This document shows, piece by piece, positions 36,105 to 45,674 of a stretch of DNA of 57,024 bases (within the stretch, counting starts at the first letter, position 1; every line of letters starts with the position of its first letter). The notes beneath the pieces were generated by a model. It ran no database searches. It worked only from the letters and a program-made list of their open reading frames with translations, and was not told where the DNA came from. Source of the DNA: an uncultured Alphaproteobacteria bacterium. Lineage in GTDB: Bacteria > Pseudomonadota > Alphaproteobacteria > RF32 > CAG-239. Both the position numbers and the translations under genes were made by a program. The DNA is taken from the NCBI GenBank assembly GCA_944391345.1, contig CALXTE010000012.1, forward strand, positions 1 to 57,024. Reading direction: 5' to 3'.

Positions 36105-38172
36105 CTTGTTCTCCTATGCTTTTGGCTTCTTTTATCTCTCCAAAAATATTTTTTATTTGTTCTTTTTGTATTTCATCTAAAGAATCAGTATATAAAATTG
36201 CAAGATTATTTTCAGCTCTCGTTACTGCCACATAAAAAAGATTACGTGCAGATTTCAATTCTTTACTATCTTCATTTGAAGGTGAAGATAAATGTCTAAT
36301 TAAATTTCCAAAAAAGTTATTCATTTTTCCAAAATCTTTTCCCATTATAATTAATACATTTTTAAATTCATCACCTTTCGTCCCATGATATGTATGATAC
36401 ATAATATTAGATTTATATATATCATGGAGATATTTGTACCAATCATCAAAAATAGATATATCTAAATCACAAAAACTAGATATTGTTTCCTTATAACTAC
36501 TTAATTTTTGGTCCTCCATATCTTCATCTTCGGTATAAAAAAGTTTTTCAAAAATATAGTCATAAAATAATTCACTATTATTGATGCGTTCTTCGTTAAG
36601 AAATGTTTTCAGTACTCTCTGAACATATACATTTTCATCCAAAAGCATCTTAAAAAACGATGAGCTGTATTCCTTTAAAGTGTGTCCATCAATCTTTTGC
36701 AAATCATATATCAGTTTTCGCAGCTCTCCTATACTCAAATCTTTTAAGATATTTCGATCTACTAATTCCTGAATTAATGTATCGGGATTTTTTAATCTAT
36801 TTCTTAACTCAATTAATCGATATATATAAGATTGTATTTCTCCTAATTTTTCAATTTCTTTGTTTAATATATGATCTCTTAAATAGTTATAATTTTTGCC
36901 TGTTTTATAATAAGGAGAATTTTTAAAAAAATCATACATATCACCAAATCCCATGCTGTGCGCTATGTCTTCATTTTTTAAAACTAAGCAATCTAATTCA
37001 TTCTTTTGTGTTATCTTCCAAGTTTTATAATGACTGTTAATAAATTCATCGATATTATTTCCTACATAAAATGAGACACTTCCTTCAGGACAGTCATCAT
37101 AAATTGTTTTTTGCTTTAATTCATCATTTCTTATTAAAGTACCAACTTCAATAATCTTTTTTGCAGACCTTCTGTTGTACTCTTTTTTTATTTCCTTAAT
37201 ATTGGGATGTAGTGTTTTTAAAGAATCACCGACTCCTTCATCATAAATATTTTGCTTTTTATCACCATAATATCCTATTAATAAATCTTTTTGGGCAAAT
37301 TCCGATAACTTGGCCATTATTTTAACTACACTTGGATTTGTATCTTGATATTCATCTATTAAAATATATGGATATTTATCTACAATAATCTTTTGTAATG
37401 CTTTATAATTCAATATTAAATCTAATGAATATCTTATCAGCGTATCATGACTAAATTGCATGGCGTTCAAGCGGTCATAACTGACTTGAGAATTATAAGC
37501 TACCTTTGTATAATTTATATTATCTTTTTTTACTTTAGAATCTATATTTTTGATGGTTTCTCGAAATTTATATACTTTCAATACATTATCAGCTACTTTT
37601 TTGAAGTTTGCCACATTTGATAAGTACTTTTTATCAACAAAGTCCATAGCATTTTTAAATTCTTGAGCATTTTTATGCTTATTTTTATAGTAAATGTCTG
37701 AATATTTACAAATTTTTTCAATAAAATTCTCTTTATCCTTATCCTCTAATTCTTTATAAAATTTGCTCCATGTTTCTTTTTTCAGTTTATCTTCTATATT
37801 GTTAATCTCTTCTTCTATATGCTTCTTATGAGCTTCAACAAGTTCTTTCTGATATAAACATATCTCACCCCATAAAAAATCATGAATCGTTGAAACTTTT
37901 ACTAGTTCTGTATTTCCTAATCTTTTTTTTATCTCATTTGCTGCTACATTAGTATATGTAATACATCTAATCATCTGATTATGAGCTACTAACTGAGATG
38001 AGTATTTTGAAAGTATATAAGATAAAGATTGAATTAAACAATAAGTTTTTCCAGCTCCTGCACCTGCATCAAACACGAAGCAATCTTTATTATCTATACA
38101 TTTTTCAACTTGAGCAAAAACTTGCTCTTCTTTATTCTTATTTTCTTCGGAAACATGCAAATTATCCATCAT
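36097..38172 (-). CDS. UvrD/Rep-like helicase, partner of the second OLD protein
   Basis: A 691-residue superfamily 1A helicase. Motif I is [18 protein letters not shown] near residue 34, motif Ia [15 protein letters not shown], motif [18 protein letters not shown] near residue 267, [13 protein letters not shown] near residue 301, a late motif [15 protein letters not shown] near residue 597, and motif [18 protein letters not shown] near residue 648. It overlaps the OLD gene by 4 nt (ATGA type) and the DUF2130 gene by 8 nt. The arrangement is that of a Gabija GajB, but it is divergent from the GajB at 24317 and larger. It could process DNA ends for the OLD nuclease. Confidence 0.85.
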   Translation of the reverse strand: MMDNLHVSEENKNKEEQVFAQVEKCIDNKDCFVFDAGAGAGKTYCLIQSLSYILSKYSSQLVAHNQMIRCITYTNVAANEIKKRLGNTELVKVSTIHDFLWGEICLYQKELVEAHKKHIEEEINNIEDKLKKETWSKFYKELEDKDKENFIEKICKYSDIYYKNKHKNAQEFKNAMDFVDKKYLSNVANFKKVADNVLKVYKFRETIKNIDSKVKKDNINYTKVAYNSQVSYDRLNAMQFSHDTLIRYSLDLILNYKALQKIIVDKYPYILIDEYQDTNPSVVKIMAKLSEFAQKDLLIGYYGDKKQNIYDEGVGDSLKTLHPNIKEIKKEYNRRSAKKIIEVGTLIRNDELKQKTIYDDCPEGSVSFYVGNNIDEFINSHYKTWKITQKNELDCLVLKNEDIAHSMGFGDMYDFFKNSPYYKTGKNYNYLRDHILNKEIEKLGEIQSYIYRLIELRNRLKNPDTLIQELVDRNILKDLSIGELRKLIYDLQKIDGHTLKEYSSSFFKMLLDENVYVQRVLKTFLNEERINNSELFYDYIFEKLFYTEDEDMEDQKLSSYKETISSFCDLDISIFDDWYKYLHDIYKSNIMYHTYHGTKGDEFKNVLIIMGKDFGKMNNFFGNLIRHLSSPSNEDSKELKSARNLFYVAVTRAENNLAILYTDSLDEIQKEQIKNIFGEIKEAKSIGEQDA

Positions 38173-40226
38173 TTAGTCTCTCCTAGATTCTTTTTTAGAA
38201 AAGACAAAGAATCTTCTAAATACTGAGGTAATTTAATTCCATTATCTTCTTTTGTTAATATTTCATACAATATTTTATTTGCAAATTTTGCTTTATCATC
38301 AGCCAATTTTTGTTGTAATTCATATGAGTGATTTTTATCAATCTTATTATCAAGAGAACATCGATTATAAATTCTAGGTTTGATATTTTTTAAAACATCA
38401 TTTAAAATTTTATTATCTGTATTTGTCAAAATAAAAGCTTCTTCAAAACTTGTTGCATAAAAACCATTTATAGGATGTATTTGTGAACAAACCATCAAAT
38501 TATCCTGTTTTACATAATCTTTTATTTTACTCAAGTCATTTTCTTCACCGTAGAAATACTGTAAAGTTGAATTTGTGCTTTTTCTATTTGTTAAGTTATC
38601 TATCTGAGTAAAACTTGAATGTTCGCCTTCCCCATTTTCTTGTTCTGTTCTTTCTATATCTAAGTCAGTAACAATAACCACTGGGATTCCCAACGATTTT
38701 ATAAGTTGTTCATAAACTTTGGCATGAGCCCCATTAACTAGCATTACTGAAATATTTTTTGTATTTAACTTGGGATCTTGATCTAGATAATACTGTAACA
38801 AATAATATTCTGATATTCCTTCTACAAAAATAGCTGCTTCGGCAAAAAATAACTCAGATACTTTAAATTTGATATGTTTTTTTATAAACATCAATTCTTC
38901 AGCTGTATTTTTAGATGATACTATATTTTCATCCGACAATATTATAATTTCAGGATAACCATTCGGACATCGTATATAGTTAATGTTATCAAAACTTGCT
39001 CCACTATGAATTTTACTATTGAGGATATGGGGAGAATGGGTGGTAATCACAAGTTGCGAATTTACATTTTTATGCTTACCTTTTAATAATTTTGTAATTG
39101 TATCGTCTATTCTCTTTATAAATAATTCTTGCATTTGAGGATGCATATATGTTTCCGGTTCTTCTATTGTTATCAAATTTATTTGGCTATTTCTTTGTTC
39201 GTTATGATAATTATCAACATATGAAATGATTTCAGAAATAATCATAACCAAATTGGTATATCCTAGACCATATTGATTTTCTGGAATTAATTTTTCATTT
39301 TCTAAATATTCACATTTTACCAGATTATTCATCAATGTATCTAAGTCTAAATCAACTCGCATTCCTACTTTATGAGATGATATAATACTATTAAACGTAT
39401 CATTAATATCTCGCGTATAATTTTCACCAAGATCAGATGATATTCCTTCAGCTGCATCAAATAATGTATTATTAAATTCTGTATGGTGGTTTGCATTTTT
39501 TTTATCACTATCATATCTGAATTTAATAATTTTTCTAAGCGCATTTGACAAACATTTGTCAGAATCAATCTTATTTGCTTTAATAGATTTTATTTTGATG
39601 AGATTTGCAATTTTAAAATTTTTCACTTGCTCCATTGATGAGTTATAATAATTCAATTGGAAATTATCAGCCGATAAAAGTTTAAATCTATCGTTTTCTA
39701 ATTTTTTCTTACATTTATCTCCTTTATTTAAACAATATTCTTGATAACTTTTATTAATTTCTCTTAATTTTGAGATAAATATTTCTTTTTCTTTAATCTC
39801 CCATTTCACATAAATTTCTACAATTTTGTTATCTAAATTCGATATTTTTAAAAAAGGAGCAATATTGTTAACTAAATCATCATCATTATCATCTAACTCA
39901 ACTCTAAACACAAAACTCATTTCAGGTAAAATTATAGTATCAAAACTATCGTCTGGATTTTCAGAGTAGGAATTAAATAAATTAGAAATATAGTCTAAAT
40001 TGAAATCATATTCACTAAAACTAGGATTGGAAGATAAGAGTGTTTCTAAACAAACGATAATTGTCGTTTTACCACTGTTATTAGCCCCTAAGACCAAAGA
40101 AGTTCTTGCCGCTATATTGATATCTCTTATTTTATGGGGATTAGAAAAGGACACTCTATTGTATTTATTATCCTTTTCATAATAAAATTTGCGAAAATTT
40201 CTTATTTCAAATTCTTTTAGATACAT
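38169..40226 (-). CDS. Second class 2 OLD-family ATPase-TOPRIM nuclease
   Basis: A 685-residue OLD protein. ATPase half: MYLKEFEIRNFRKFYYE, Walker A VLGANNSGKTTIIVCLE near residues 46-62, Walker B TIEEPETYMHPQMQEL near residue 359, and ITTHSPHILNSK near residue 400. TOPRIM half: FFAEAAIFVEGISEYYLL near residue 460 and VVIVTDLDIERTEQ near residue 511. It differs from gajA in length and in a longer insert between Walker A and B. It is first in an overlapping three-gene operon with a UvrD-like helicase and a DUF2130 protein, reading away from attR. It is a Gabija-like system in which the third gene is unusual. Confidence 0.85.
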   Translation of the reverse strand: MYLKEFEIRNFRKFYYEKDNKYNRVSFSNPHKIRDINIAARTSLVLGANNSGKTTIIVCLETLLSSNPSFSEYDFNLDYISNLFNSYSENPDDSFDTIILPEMSFVFRVELDDNDDDLVNNIAPFLKISNLDNKIVEIYVKWEIKEKEIFISKLREINKSYQEYCLNKGDKCKKKLENDRFKLLSADNFQLNYYNSSMEQVKNFKIANLIKIKSIKANKIDSDKCLSNALRKIIKFRYDSDKKNANHHTEFNNTLFDAAEGISSDLGENYTRDINDTFNSIISSHKVGMRVDLDLDTLMNNLVKCEYLENEKLIPENQYGLGYTNLVMIISEIISYVDNYHNEQRNSQINLITIEEPETYMHPQMQELFIKRIDDTITKLLKGKHKNVNSQLVITTHSPHILNSKIHSGASFDNINYIRCPNGYPEIIILSDENIVSSKNTAEELMFIKKHIKFKVSELFFAEAAIFVEGISEYYLLQYYLDQDPKLNTKNISVMLVNGAHAKVYEQLIKSLGIPVVIVTDLDIERTEQENGEGEHSSFTQIDNLTNRKSTNSTLQYFYGEENDLSKIKDYVKQDNLMVCSQIHPINGFYATSFEEAFILTNTDNKILNDVLKNIKPRIYNRCSLDNKIDKNHSYELQQKLADDKAKFANKILYEILTKEDNGIKLPQYLEDSLSFLKKNLGETK

Positions 40227-40377
40227 TTATTTTACCTTCAACTAATAACAATTTTGATATAGATCCGAATGCACTTATACTATTATAGATAAAAATATTA
40301 TCAATAAAAAAACTAAAATAAGAAAACATCAGCTGATTTTTAGGCTTTTTTGCAAAACAACTTTACACGCTCTTAAA

Positions 40378-40484
40378 AGTTATTAGCAGAATAAATTCGC
40401 CCACAAGCCTTGGTATTCCTAATTGACAGCGAATTTGTGCTAATATATTTTATTAGCAGTGCTAATGAAAACTGCTAATAACTT
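40378..40484. repeat. Putative integrase arm-type sites near attR
   Basis: TTATTAGCAG occurs at 40380 and 40450 and CTGCTAATAACTT at 40472. The last is identical to the motif beside attL (11009) and the other two are inverted. The 40227-40563 gap holds these sites and no gene. Confidence 0.5.
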
Positions 40485-40563
40485 TGAGGTTTACACCCCA
40501 GACGATATTTAGATAAGTTATTGATTTTACGTTAAACAAGGTTTTATGGGTTGGTATTGACGC

Positions 40564-40619
40564 ATCCAGCCACCCCAGCCAATTTTGAAATAAAGCCTTG
40601 TTTTTGCAAGGCTTTTTCT
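40564..40619 (+). repeat. attR: right direct repeat, shared with a second element
   Basis: This is a 55/56-bp match to 10937-10992, carrying 17 nt of the tRNA-Gln 3' end including CCA, then the terminator hairpin. The upstream part of the tRNA is absent, so no tRNA is encoded here. A second integrase gene begins 68 bp further right, so this repeat probably serves as the left end of a second, tandem element. Confidence 0.88.
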
Positions 40620-40687
40620 AAAGAAAAAGCCTTCAAATGTTGGGAAATGCCCTTTTGTAACATCTGAGACAGTTGGGTGAGACAGTC

Positions 40688-42230
40688 ATGGCCTTAAAAC
40701 AAAATCATTTGGAACGCAGGAATCACACCTATTATTTCCGCTATTGGATACCAAAATCACTCCAACCCTTCTTCAAAAAAACACACGTTAGGTATTCTTT
40801 AAACACTAATGATTACAATATAGCCATCCTGCTATTGAAGCGAGAAACTTTTAAGTTTGATACGTTAATCAATGATTTGGAACGGCTGCTGATGGAAATA
40901 AAAAACAACAAACTCATTCTTTCCGATGACGATATTGAAAATATCGTTGCCAGCCGCATTAAAGAGATTCAAAACAAGTTAGACGATTCTTATTTTCAAA
41001 TTAAAAATAATCAGCTCTCGGTACATGAGCTTGATATCACTATGCTCAGCCGCTCGGATTATGAACATTCCGATAGTTATGGTTCTTATGAAGATTTTAA
41101 GGATGAGCAAGTCGTCAGCTTTGTAAAGAGATATATCACTTCGCTCAAACAAAACAAACGTATTCCCCCTTCGGTATTTGATTTCTTAAAACGAACCGTT
41201 AAAAAGAACGCGGTTGAACCCGAGCCCAATCAAAGACCGGATTGGCTGGATAAATTGGAAAATCATTTGGCTCTGGCCGATGATTATGCTCTTAACAGAG
41301 CTAACCGATATGCTTTTGCCCGAGATTGGTGATAAGACCATGTCCACCACCACGGTCAAACGCTACTTACGCGTATTCAAAGAATTTTTAACCTACGCTC
41401 AGAGAAAAGGTTATGTCAGTGCGGCCTTAAACGTTCAAATAGAAATTCCGGTCAAAGATAGCCGCCAAAGCTATGACCGCTTTACCAAAGCCGAGTTATT
41501 GAAGATATTTAATCCTGAATATTATCCTTATCCGGAAGATGAAAACTTTGCCTATCGCTACTTTATTCCGCTGATGGCTTTATACAGTGGAGCTCGTCTG
41601 AACGAATTGTGCCAACTTTATTGCGATGACATCAAAAAAGAAAACAATATTTATTATATGATTTTTACAGATGAACATCCCGATCAACATTTGAAAAATA
41701 AGGTTTCTAAAAGAATTGTACCGATTCATCCCAAAATTATTGAAATGGGCTTTTTAGATTATTTGCTTTCGGTAAAATCAAAACGCAAGCAACGCATATT
41801 TTATCAGCTTACTTACGCTCAATATAATCACTATGCCGATAAAATGTCCAAATGGTTTGGCAGATATTTGGAAAGTATAGGAATCAGCGGCAAAAGAAAA
41901 GTCTTTCACTGCTTTCGCCATACGGTAAAACCGGAACTCCGCGATGCCAATGTTGGCAGAGAATATCAAAACGCTATTTGCGGATGGGAAGGTATTGATA
42001 CCGGTGAAAGAGTATATGGCAGCAATTTCCCGATTGAAATCCTTTATAACGAAATCTGCAAATTGCAATATCCGTATTTGGACGAGAACTTGAAGAAAAT
42101 CAAAGCCCGCGTCCCCTCTCCCCGCCAAAGATTACGAATGCGGCTTTATGGGACAAGGCGTAGAAAGGAGACTTATCAAAATGAAGACACAAAAAGAAGA
42201 AAAAGAAATATTATTGAATATCATGTATAA
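40688..42230 (+). pseudogene. Frameshifted tyrosine integrase of a second element
   Basis: Two overlapping frames together make one integrase. The first (ATG 40688, after GGGTGAG) starts MALKQNHLERRNHTYYFRYW and stops at TGA 41330 after RYAFARDW. The second frame continues from about 41325 with GDKTMSTTTVKRYLRVFKEF to 42230. The second half has the catalytic residues YSGARLNELC, HCFRHTV and a tyrosine in GERVYGSNFP. A single indel around 41215-41325 explains the break, and no slippery sequence stands out. Its C-terminus overlaps the next gene, which has its own strong ribosome binding site. Position beside attR mirrors the first integrase beside attL. Confidence 0.8.
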
Positions 42231-43428
42231 TGGTGGTTATCTACAATCAGAAAATCAAAATATTGGCCATGAAGTCATAAACTTATTTCAATCTGATAAT
42301 GGCAACAACTACATCTATGTTTTACCATATGGCAATATGGCAGCTAAACACAATGGTAAAATTGAAACAATTTTATTAGTTAAAAGACACAATGCATCCA
42401 TATTGGAAATATTAGCCAAAGCTGAAGGACTAGAACAAATCATCAATATATCTAAAGACCGTCCAAGTTGTGAAAAAGATATTCACCAAAAGCAAATACA
42501 ATATATTGATGATAATAACATCCGATATGGGGGAAAACTTTTATATGAAATTATGAAAGAGAATGAAGGTGTTGAAACCGGCTTTTATGTTACCTTTAAG
42601 GCAGATAAAATTATCAGACCCAAAGAACGTATTTTTATAACAAACATAAAAGAAAACAAACGTTGTTATTACTTAAAATTACCTGCATTTGCAAAGCAAA
42701 GTCCTAAAATGTATATTAGCAACATTCAAAATTCAGATGCGTATAAAGCTCTCAATAAGATTATTAAAGATAAAACTCTTTGGAATAGAAACAAAGATAA
42801 GAAGCAAGTTAGTACAAAACCCAAAAAAACGTCAGATCATAATTTTATTGATATAATAAGAAAAGATTACGATGAACTTACTTATTCTAATTTATTTCAA
42901 TATATTTTTACAGCAAATAAGGAATTATTTAAAGATTTTTCAAAAAATGTATTGGGAATAAAATTCAACGATAATTATACTGTTGAACGCGAGAGAGCTA
43001 ATATTGATTTGCTAATTTATGATAATAAGAGTGTTGTTGTTATCGAAAATAAAATAAAATCCAATATTAATGGAGTTTTTTATGATGGAGAAAATATAGA
43101 AAAAACTCAATTAGATAAATATCACGAATATGTAGAAGATAATTTCACTCAAAATCCCAAAAAAGCATATTTTGTCTTTACGCCTAACTATAATATAATC
43201 TCATTAAATAAATATGATAAAAACAAACTATATAAATTAATTAAATATAGTGAAATTTATGAGTTTTTTGAGCAGTATCGCAAAAATCATTCGAAAGAAT
43301 GCAAAGAAATTCCTTATTTTGAAGAATTTTTATATGCGTTACATAAACATACTTTAGATACAGACAATAGAAATGATATTGAAGCAGAATTGCGATTTAT
43401 CAAAGCTATATTATCTGTCAAAAATTAA
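42181..43428 (+). CDS. Two-domain protein with C-terminal PD-(D/E)xK nuclease
   Basis: A 415-residue protein starting MKTQKEEKEILLNIM at ATG 42181, with AAAGGAG upstream. Residues 1-200 are an unrecognised domain with several beta-rich stretches. Residues about 220-415 contain a PD-(D/E)xK-superfamily core: ERANIDLLIYDNKSVVVIEN followed by KIKS (near residues 280-303), then TQLDKYHEYVEDNF, as in the PDDEXK_4-type restriction-like proteins. It may be a nuclease effector of a defence system. It is followed 15 nt later by a 75-residue gene that is probably its partner. Confidence 0.65.
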   Translation: MKTQKEEKEILLNIMYNGGYLQSENQNIGHEVINLFQSDNGNNYIYVLPYGNMAAKHNGKIETILLVKRHNASILEILAKAEGLEQIINISKDRPSCEKDIHQKQIQYIDDNNIRYGGKLLYEIMKENEGVETGFYVTFKADKIIRPKERIFITNIKENKRCYYLKLPAFAKQSPKMYISNIQNSDAYKALNKIIKDKTLWNRNKDKKQVSTKPKKTSDHNFIDIIRKDYDELTYSNLFQYIFTANKELFKDFSKNVLGIKFNDNYTVERERANIDLLIYDNKSVVVIENKIKSNINGVFYDGENIEKTQLDKYHEYVEDNFTQNPKKAYFVFTPNYNIISLNKYDKNKLYKLIKYSEIYEFFEQYRKNHSKECKEIPYFEEFLYALHKHTLDTDNRNDIEAELRFIKAILSVKN

Positions 43429-43443
43429 GAAAAGGGTATTGTA

Positions 43444-43671
43444 ATGGAAAGGCTAAAAAACAATCAAGAAATACTCCAAATATTAAATGATACAGCATTA
43501 AAGTATCCCGACATGCGTTTTATTCAAATCTTATGGGCTTTAGGCATCATTAATAAAAAAGATTTCTTAATTGAAGACCGATTTTATGAAGAATCAGAAG
43601 AAACTCTACAAAAGATAAAACAAAAACAAACAGAACTTACAAATATACCGACAAATTTAAATAAAACGTAA
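43444..43671 (+). CDS. Small helical protein following the nuclease-like gene
   Basis: A 75-residue soluble protein (MERLKNNQEILQILNDTALK, then PDMRFIQILWALGI). AAAAGGG precedes the ATG at suitable distance. No family is recognised. Close spacing (15 nt) suggests co-expression with the PD-(D/E)xK gene, so it might be a regulatory or inhibitory partner; that is inference from position only. The 43672-44123 gap after it holds two hairpins and no convincing gene. Confidence 0.55.
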   Translation: MERLKNNQEILQILNDTALKYPDMRFIQILWALGIINKKDFLIEDRFYEESEETLQKIKQKQTELTNIPTNLNKT

Positions 43672-43714
43672 TCGCTGATTTTTTTAGAAATTTGTTTTAG
43701 TTATTTCCAGTAAA

Positions 43715-43744
43715 AATGTTAAAGAAGGCACATTCTTTAACATT
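43715..43744 (+). terminator. Hairpin terminator after the 75-residue gene
   Basis: AATGTTAAAGAA (43715-43726) pairs perfectly with TTCTTTAACATT (43733-43744) around GGCACA, followed by TTCTTT. The stem is AT-rich, so termination strength is uncertain. Confidence 0.45.
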
Positions 43745-43954
43745 TTCTTTGAAATGCTTGGAATTGCTAGAGATTTTATTTAAGGCTCTAGGGTGGCAAG
43801 GTAAAAATGTTAAACTTTGTTTGTTTTAATAACTTTTCTTAACATTTTGTTCCTTTGTTTGACTGGGTATCAATTCATTCAAGAAGCTTATTCTTCCCTA
43901 ACCACCCTAGTTTTAATTTTTGAGATTTTGATTTTTTCAATTTTACTCAAAAGA

Positions 43955-43985
43955 AAAAGCCTTACAAAAAATGTAAGGCTTTTTT
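43955..43985. terminator. Strong intrinsic terminator
   Basis: AAAAGCCTTACA pairs with TGTAAGGCTTTT around an A-rich loop and ends in TTTTTT. It works in either direction and lies inside a spurious 78-codon frame, arguing against that frame. Confidence 0.7.
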
Positions 43986-44123
43986 ACTTGGAGTTAATTT
44001 GCTATCATACTCTCGCATTTTCAATCGCGTTTGCGAGCATATGTTCGTTATAATTAAAATATCTTTGCGTGGTTGATATGTTTTTATGATTGGATGATTT
44101 TATTTTAAATTCAAAGGGTTGAT

Positions 44124-45557
44124 TTATAAAGCTCCTTTTTTTCTAGCCCTTTCAATTAGGCTTTTATATCTTCCTCCACAATTTTCCAATCTTGCAAAAT
44201 GTCGGCTCCACTCGTGTAAAAATATTCTTTCTTCTTGGTATAATTTATTTTTACTTAAAATTATGGCTATTCTCCATGCATAATACGGTAAAGGAGCATC
44301 ACCCCTGTGTATATAATTTTCAAATCCATGTTTAATAATTTCTACATTTGTATCTAATTCATTGTTAATTATTTTTAGATATGCTTTAAATTCTTTTTCA
44401 TTTTTATTTAAAAATTCATATTCTCCAGAGGCTTCTCCATAGGTTATATTTTCCTGCAGCATTTTTTCTATTATTTTCTTTTCTTGATCTTTGTCTTGTT
44501 GCCATAGCTTTGTTAATTCTTCTTCACTATAAATAGGAGTAGCTTTCATAAAATCTATTAGTTGATAAAATTTTTGTAAAGAAATTGAAATATTTGATAT
44601 ATCGTTCTGATTTTCATTTATTGTTATTAAATATCCATTTTTATAATGTTCTACTTTAATGATTTTTCCATTTTTGTAAAATTCTTTTATCTTAACGCAT
44701 CCTTGTTTATCATATGTAATGTGTTCGCCCTCAGCTTGTCCATCCTTATAAAAACCTTCAGCTTTTAATACCCCATTTTCATAATAATTTTTTGTTATTC
44801 CTTCTGGAATATTATTTTTATAAGATGATTCTATTTTAATTTTGCCATTTTTGTAATATTTTTTTATTATTCCTTCAATTTTTCCATCTTTAAAATTGCC
44901 ATCGCTTTTAAGTTCGCCACTCGGATAATAATTTCTTACATACCCTTCAGGTCTTCCATTATGACAATATGCTTCTGCCTTTAGAACGCCATTTTCGTAA
45001 AAATTTTTAGAAAATCCTTCCGCGATATCATTTTGGCACATGATTTCTTCTTTAATATTTCCTGTTTTATAAAAATTTTTTCTTATACCTTCTTGCTTAT
45101 CATTTATGTAAAACACTTCATTTTTTAACTTTCCATTTTTGTAAAATGTTTGAGCTAATCCTTGTCTGGTACCATATACATAGGTTATTTTAGAGTGGAT
45201 TTCGCCTGTAATGTAATATGTTTTAACAATTCCATGTATTTTTCCTTCATCATATGGAATCTCCATATTTAAATTCCCATTAAAACCATATTTTCGACAT
45301 ACCTTGGTCACTTCATCATATTCATTAAGCATTTCATTAGTAAAATATAATTCATAATTGTTATCGTCAAAATCTTCCATTAAAAATTCATACGCTTCGT
45401 GTATTTCTATAAATTTGGAATATCCGTTTAAAGTATCTTGGTTTGTGTCAGGATGATATATTTTTGCTAATTTTTTGTAAGCCCTTTTTATTTCCTCTTT
45501 TGTCGCATGCTTTTCTAAACCTAGAACATTGTAGTATTTAATATATTTTGTATCCAT
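44124..45557 (-). CDS. J-domain protein fused to MORN/YwqK-type repeats
   Basis: A 477-residue fusion. Residues 1-70 are a DnaJ J-domain (YYNVLGLEKHATKEEIKRAY, with the HPD signature in IYHPDTNQ near residue 36), which would stimulate an Hsp70. Residues about 100-310 contain around nine MORN_2-type repeats of about 22 residues, each like EGITKNYYENGVLKAEGFYK. This is the pattern of YwqK, an immunity-type protein in polymorphic toxin systems. The last 150 residues are helical and unrecognised. No signal peptide. J-domain plus MORN repeats is an uncommon architecture. It lies in the presumed second element, among toxin/immunity-like genes. Confidence 0.75.
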   Translation of the reverse strand: MDTKYIKYYNVLGLEKHATKEEIKRAYKKLAKIYHPDTNQDTLNGYSKFIEIHEAYEFLMEDFDDNNYELYFTNEMLNEYDEVTKVCRKYGFNGNLNMEIPYDEGKIHGIVKTYYITGEIHSKITYVYGTRQGLAQTFYKNGKLKNEVFYINDKQEGIRKNFYKTGNIKEEIMCQNDIAEGFSKNFYENGVLKAEAYCHNGRPEGYVRNYYPSGELKSDGNFKDGKIEGIIKKYYKNGKIKIESSYKNNIPEGITKNYYENGVLKAEGFYKDGQAEGEHITYDKQGCVKIKEFYKNGKIIKVEHYKNGYLITINENQNDISNISISLQKFYQLIDFMKATPIYSEEELTKLWQQDKDQEKKIIEKMLQENITYGEASGEYEFLNKNEKEFKAYLKIINNELDTNVEIIKHGFENYIHRGDAPLPYYAWRIAIILSKNKLYQEERIFLHEWSRHFARLENCGGRYKSLIERARKKGAL

Positions 45558-45674
45558 TGCAGTACTCTATCTTTCTTTTATTAAATTATTCTCTTTGATA
45601 CTATATCATATATTGCAAATTCTTAAATATTTTAATACTGAAGATATAATCAAAAGTGAATCTATGCCAAAGGT

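Larger units (their letters stand above)
10937..40619. mobile_element. 29.7-kb tRNA-Gln genomic island carrying replication and defence genes
   Basis: Bounded by the 56-bp direct repeats at 10937 and 40564. It contains a tyrosine integrase beside attL, a HUH replication initiator, a DUF927 ATPase, a serine recombinase and plasmid-type small genes, then several anti-phage systems and an autotransporter module. No conjugation machinery is visible, so it is better described as an integrative element, possibly mobilisable, than a full ICE. Base composition is more AT-rich than the left-flank housekeeping genes by eye. Confidence 0.85.

Noticed and set aside
36097-38172. RecB or AddA assignment for the second UvrD-like helicase
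   Set aside because: No C-terminal RecB nuclease domain is present, and the overlap with an OLD gene points to a Gabija-type partner.
40564-40619. A second tRNA-Gln gene at attR
   Set aside because: Only the 3' end is present; the acceptor 5' strand, D-arm and anticodon arm are missing.
40673-42230. Programmed frameshift joining the two integrase frames
   Set aside because: No slippery heptamer or downstream pseudoknot stands out near 41325, so a disabling indel is the simpler reading.
43817-44053. Hydrophobic 78-codon frame on the plus strand
   Set aside because: A strong terminator hairpin lies inside it and no ribosome binding site precedes it.
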